NCBI GenBank assembly: GCA_021770445.1 | Contig: JAETQY010000005.1 | Location: 177,185-241,184, forward strand | DNA length: 64,000 nucleotides | Origin: Bacillota bacterium | GTDB taxonomy: Bacteria > Bacillota > Clostridia > Oscillospirales > Oscillospiraceae | Direction of reading: 5' to 3' | Shown here: one piece after another, positions 62,682 through 64,000 of the stretch | How positions within the stretch are numbered: position 1 is the stretch's first letter | Layout: every line of letters begins with the position of its first letter | Notes under the pieces: model-generated | What the model saw: only the letters and a program-made list of their open reading frames with translations | Told to the model about the DNA's origin: nothing | Database searches by the model: none | Position numbers and translations under genes: made by a program

Positions 62682-64000
62682 TTGAAAAAGCAGCCAAATG
62701 AACAGCGAATTACAGTGTTATACGCCAGATTGTCCCGTGACGACGAGAAAGAGGGCATCTCCGGCAGTATCCAGAATCAAAGGGCTATTTTGGAGAAGTT
62801 TGCCGCAGACAACCATCTGCCAAGCCCCCGGTTCATGTTCGACGATGGGTACTCAGGTGTTACGTTCGCAAGGCCGGCTTTTATGGAGATCATGGAGTTG
62901 GCAGAACAGGGCCTTGTGGCAAATTTGGTGGTTAAAGATCATTCCCGGCTGGGCCGCAACCGCCTTATAGTGGGCCAGCTTCTGGAAGAGGATTTTGTGC
63001 GGCTGAACGTGCGGTACATCGCTATCATGGACAACATCGACACCGCCAACGGAGTGAGCGACATTGTGCCCATGCAAGACTTGTTCAATGAGTGGCACGC
63101 AAAAAATACGAGCGATAAGGTTCGCCGTGTCATGCAGAGCCGGGGAAACGCCGGAATACCGCTGACCACAAATGTTCCCTATGGCTACAAGAAAGACCCC
63201 GAGGATAAAAATAACTGGATCGTGGACGAAGCGACAGCACAGGTGGTACAGCGGATATTCCAGATGTGTATCAGCGGCCTGGGGCCTACGCAGATTGCCA
63301 AGCGGCTAAAGGCTGACGGTGTGCTGACGCCCAGCGAATACCAGCGCAGTATCGGCGTGAACTGTCCGACCAAACTTCCCGAATACCCGCACAAATGGTG
63401 CTCGCACACAGTTGCGGAAATCCTGGATCGACAGGAGTATGTGGGCGACACGGTAAACTTCCGTACTTACCGCCAGTCTTTTAAGCTGAAAAAGCAGTTG
63501 GACAGGCCGCAAGAGGAATGGAAAGTGTTCCCCAATACCCACCCCGCCATCATTGACCGGGAAACCTTTGCCCTTGTCCAAACCCTCCGCCAGCACCGCC
63601 GCAGACCCACAAGGACAGGCGCTGTGAGTATGTTCTCCGGGCTTCTTTACTGCACCGACTGCGGCAGTAAGCTGGGGTACAGCGCCACCAACAACTACAA
63701 GCGGGAACAAGCCTATTTTTTCTGTTCCGGCTACCGCAAAAATACCGACCTATGTTCTGCTCACTACATTCGGGAAAAGGTCGTGGAACAGCTTGTCCTT
63801 GAGGGACTGCAAAGGCTCCTATGGTACGTCCAGGTCTATAAAAAGCGGTTTGCCCAGGATCAAATGGAACGGTTTGGCCTGCAAGAGAAGAAAGAGTTGA
63901 CCGCCAAGCGCCGGGAGTTGGACAGGGCCAAACAGCGGGTGCCGGAGATTGACCAGCTCATCCAGAAAAGCTACGAGGACATGACCAAGGGCCTGCTGTC
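62682..64000 (+). CDS. tnpX: Large serine recombinase TnpX, N-terminal part (cut by window end)
   Basis: Not in the ORF list because it runs off the window. It opens at TTG 62682 (AAAGGAG 6-7 bases upstream) and stays open for 439 codons: MKKQPNEQRITVLYARLSRDDEKEGISGSIQNQ. Catalytic serine in YARLSRDD (residue 18), resolvase domain with VKDHSRLGRNR, then the recombinase domain (NVPYGYKKDP, GLGPTQIAKRLKADGVLTP) and zinc ribbon (LYCTDCGSKLGYS ... FFCSGYRKNTDLCSAH). The start of the coiled-coil region is seen at the window edge. Catalyses excision and insertion of the element. Confidence 0.92.
   Translation, partial: MKKQPNEQRITVLYARLSRDDEKEGISGSIQNQRAILEKFAADNHLPSPRFMFDDGYSGVTFARPAFMEIMELAEQGLVANLVVKDHSRLGRNRLIVGQLLEEDFVRLNVRYIAIMDNIDTANGVSDIVPMQDLFNEWHAKNTSDKVRRVMQSRGNAGIPLTTNVPYGYKKDPEDKNNWIVDEATAQVVQRIFQMCISGLGPTQIAKRLKADGVLTPSEYQRSIGVNCPTKLPEYPHKWCSHTVAEILDRQEYVGDTVNFRTYRQSFKLKKQLDRPQEEWKVFPNTHPAIIDRETFALVQTLRQHRRRPTRTGAVSMFSGLLYCTDCGSKLGYSATNNYKREQAYFFCSGYRKNTDLCSAHYIREKVVEQLVLEGLQRLLWYVQVYKKRFAQDQMERFGLQEKKELTAKRRELDRAKQRVPEIDQLIQKSYEDMTKGLL

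Larger units (their letters stand above)
53844..64000 (+). mobile_element. Tn4451-type integrative mobilisable element (right end outside window)
   Basis: Contains tnpV, cargo, mobC, MOBP-type relaxase, tnpW and the 5' part of tnpX, the gene set of the Tn4451/Tn4453 group. These elements excise as circles through the large serine recombinase TnpX and are mobilised by a helper conjugative element through the relaxase. The cargo slot (54.4-58.7 kb), which holds catP in Tn4451, has a restriction-modification pair and an AAA ATPase and is visibly AT-rich against the GC-rich core. The left edge is placed at the hairpin before tnpV by the change in character only; no attachment site could be proven. 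Confidence 0.75.

Noticed and set aside
62698-62970. 90-aa ORF at the start of tnpX
   Set aside because: It is in another frame; the true frame begins at TTG 62682 and continues to the window end with full recombinase motifs.

Overview
The window looks like a chromosomal segment of a GC-rich, spore-forming, flagellated gut Firmicute, most likely Oscillospiraceae (Flavonifractor, Lawsonibacter or Intestinimonas-like). The order is inferred from the germination protease gpr, flagellar genes in the Firmicute flgM-flgN-flgK-flgL-(DUF6470)-fliW-csrA order, strong AGGAGG ribosome sites, a CIRCE operator, and dense TTGACA/TATAAT promoters. No tRNA, rRNA or CRISPR array was seen.

Layout. 1-4.1 kb: end of ileS, two tiny ribbon-helix-helix genes, rpsO and pnp. 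4.1-8.5 kb (minus): hybrid histidine kinase, HD-GYP response regulator and HPt protein, which together form a complete phosphorelay probably ending in c-di-GMP turnover. 8.7-17.4 kb: asnS, htpG behind a CIRCE element, superoxide reductase, a CBS-pair protein, TrmO, and a MerR-controlled membrane module in which an intramembrane-protease-like gene and the membrane-anchored regulator both carry 19-bp-spacer promoters. A YbjQ protein and an unknown soluble protein follow. 17.4-17.9 kb: an XRE regulator divergent from a small gene. 18-23.9 kb: the flagellar hook-filament junction operon ending in fliW-csrA. 24-33 kb: a MATE transporter, a Bce-type ABC transporter and an unusual ABC-2 operon that includes a zinc-ribbon membrane protein. 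33-37 kb: gpr, rpsT (TTG start), a YihY protein and a secreted stalk-domain protein.

37.4-44.8 kb holds a 1597-residue protein with HD, helical-repeat, NadD-like nucleotidyltransferase, acetyltransferase-like and phosphoribosyltransferase-like regions, followed by a malate/lactate-dehydrogenase-fold protein and a cysteine-containing flavodoxin-fold reductase. I know of no described pathway with this composition, and it is the best candidate here for an undescribed chromosomal system. 44.8-53.7 kb (minus): a GntR-ABC operon with a clear operator, mnmE preceded by a cluster of DnaA-box-like sites, an MBL hydrolase, a COG2509 flavoprotein, and a pair of radical SAM genes.

From about 53.8 kb to the window end lies an integrative mobilisable element of the Tn4451 (TnpX) type: tnpV, an AT-rich cargo (XamI-family restriction-modification pair and an OLD-like AAA ATPase), a terminator-capped small transcript candidate, an IS256-family insertion with an exact 8-bp target duplication, a dyad-rich oriT candidate, mobC, a MOBP-type relaxase, tnpW and the start of tnpX. 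The cargo is clearly foreign by base composition and is a small anti-phage island.

Scattered through the core are at least three families of roughly 110-190 bp palindromic intergenic repeats resembling MITEs or REP elements. All calls come from reading the sequence; no database search was run.
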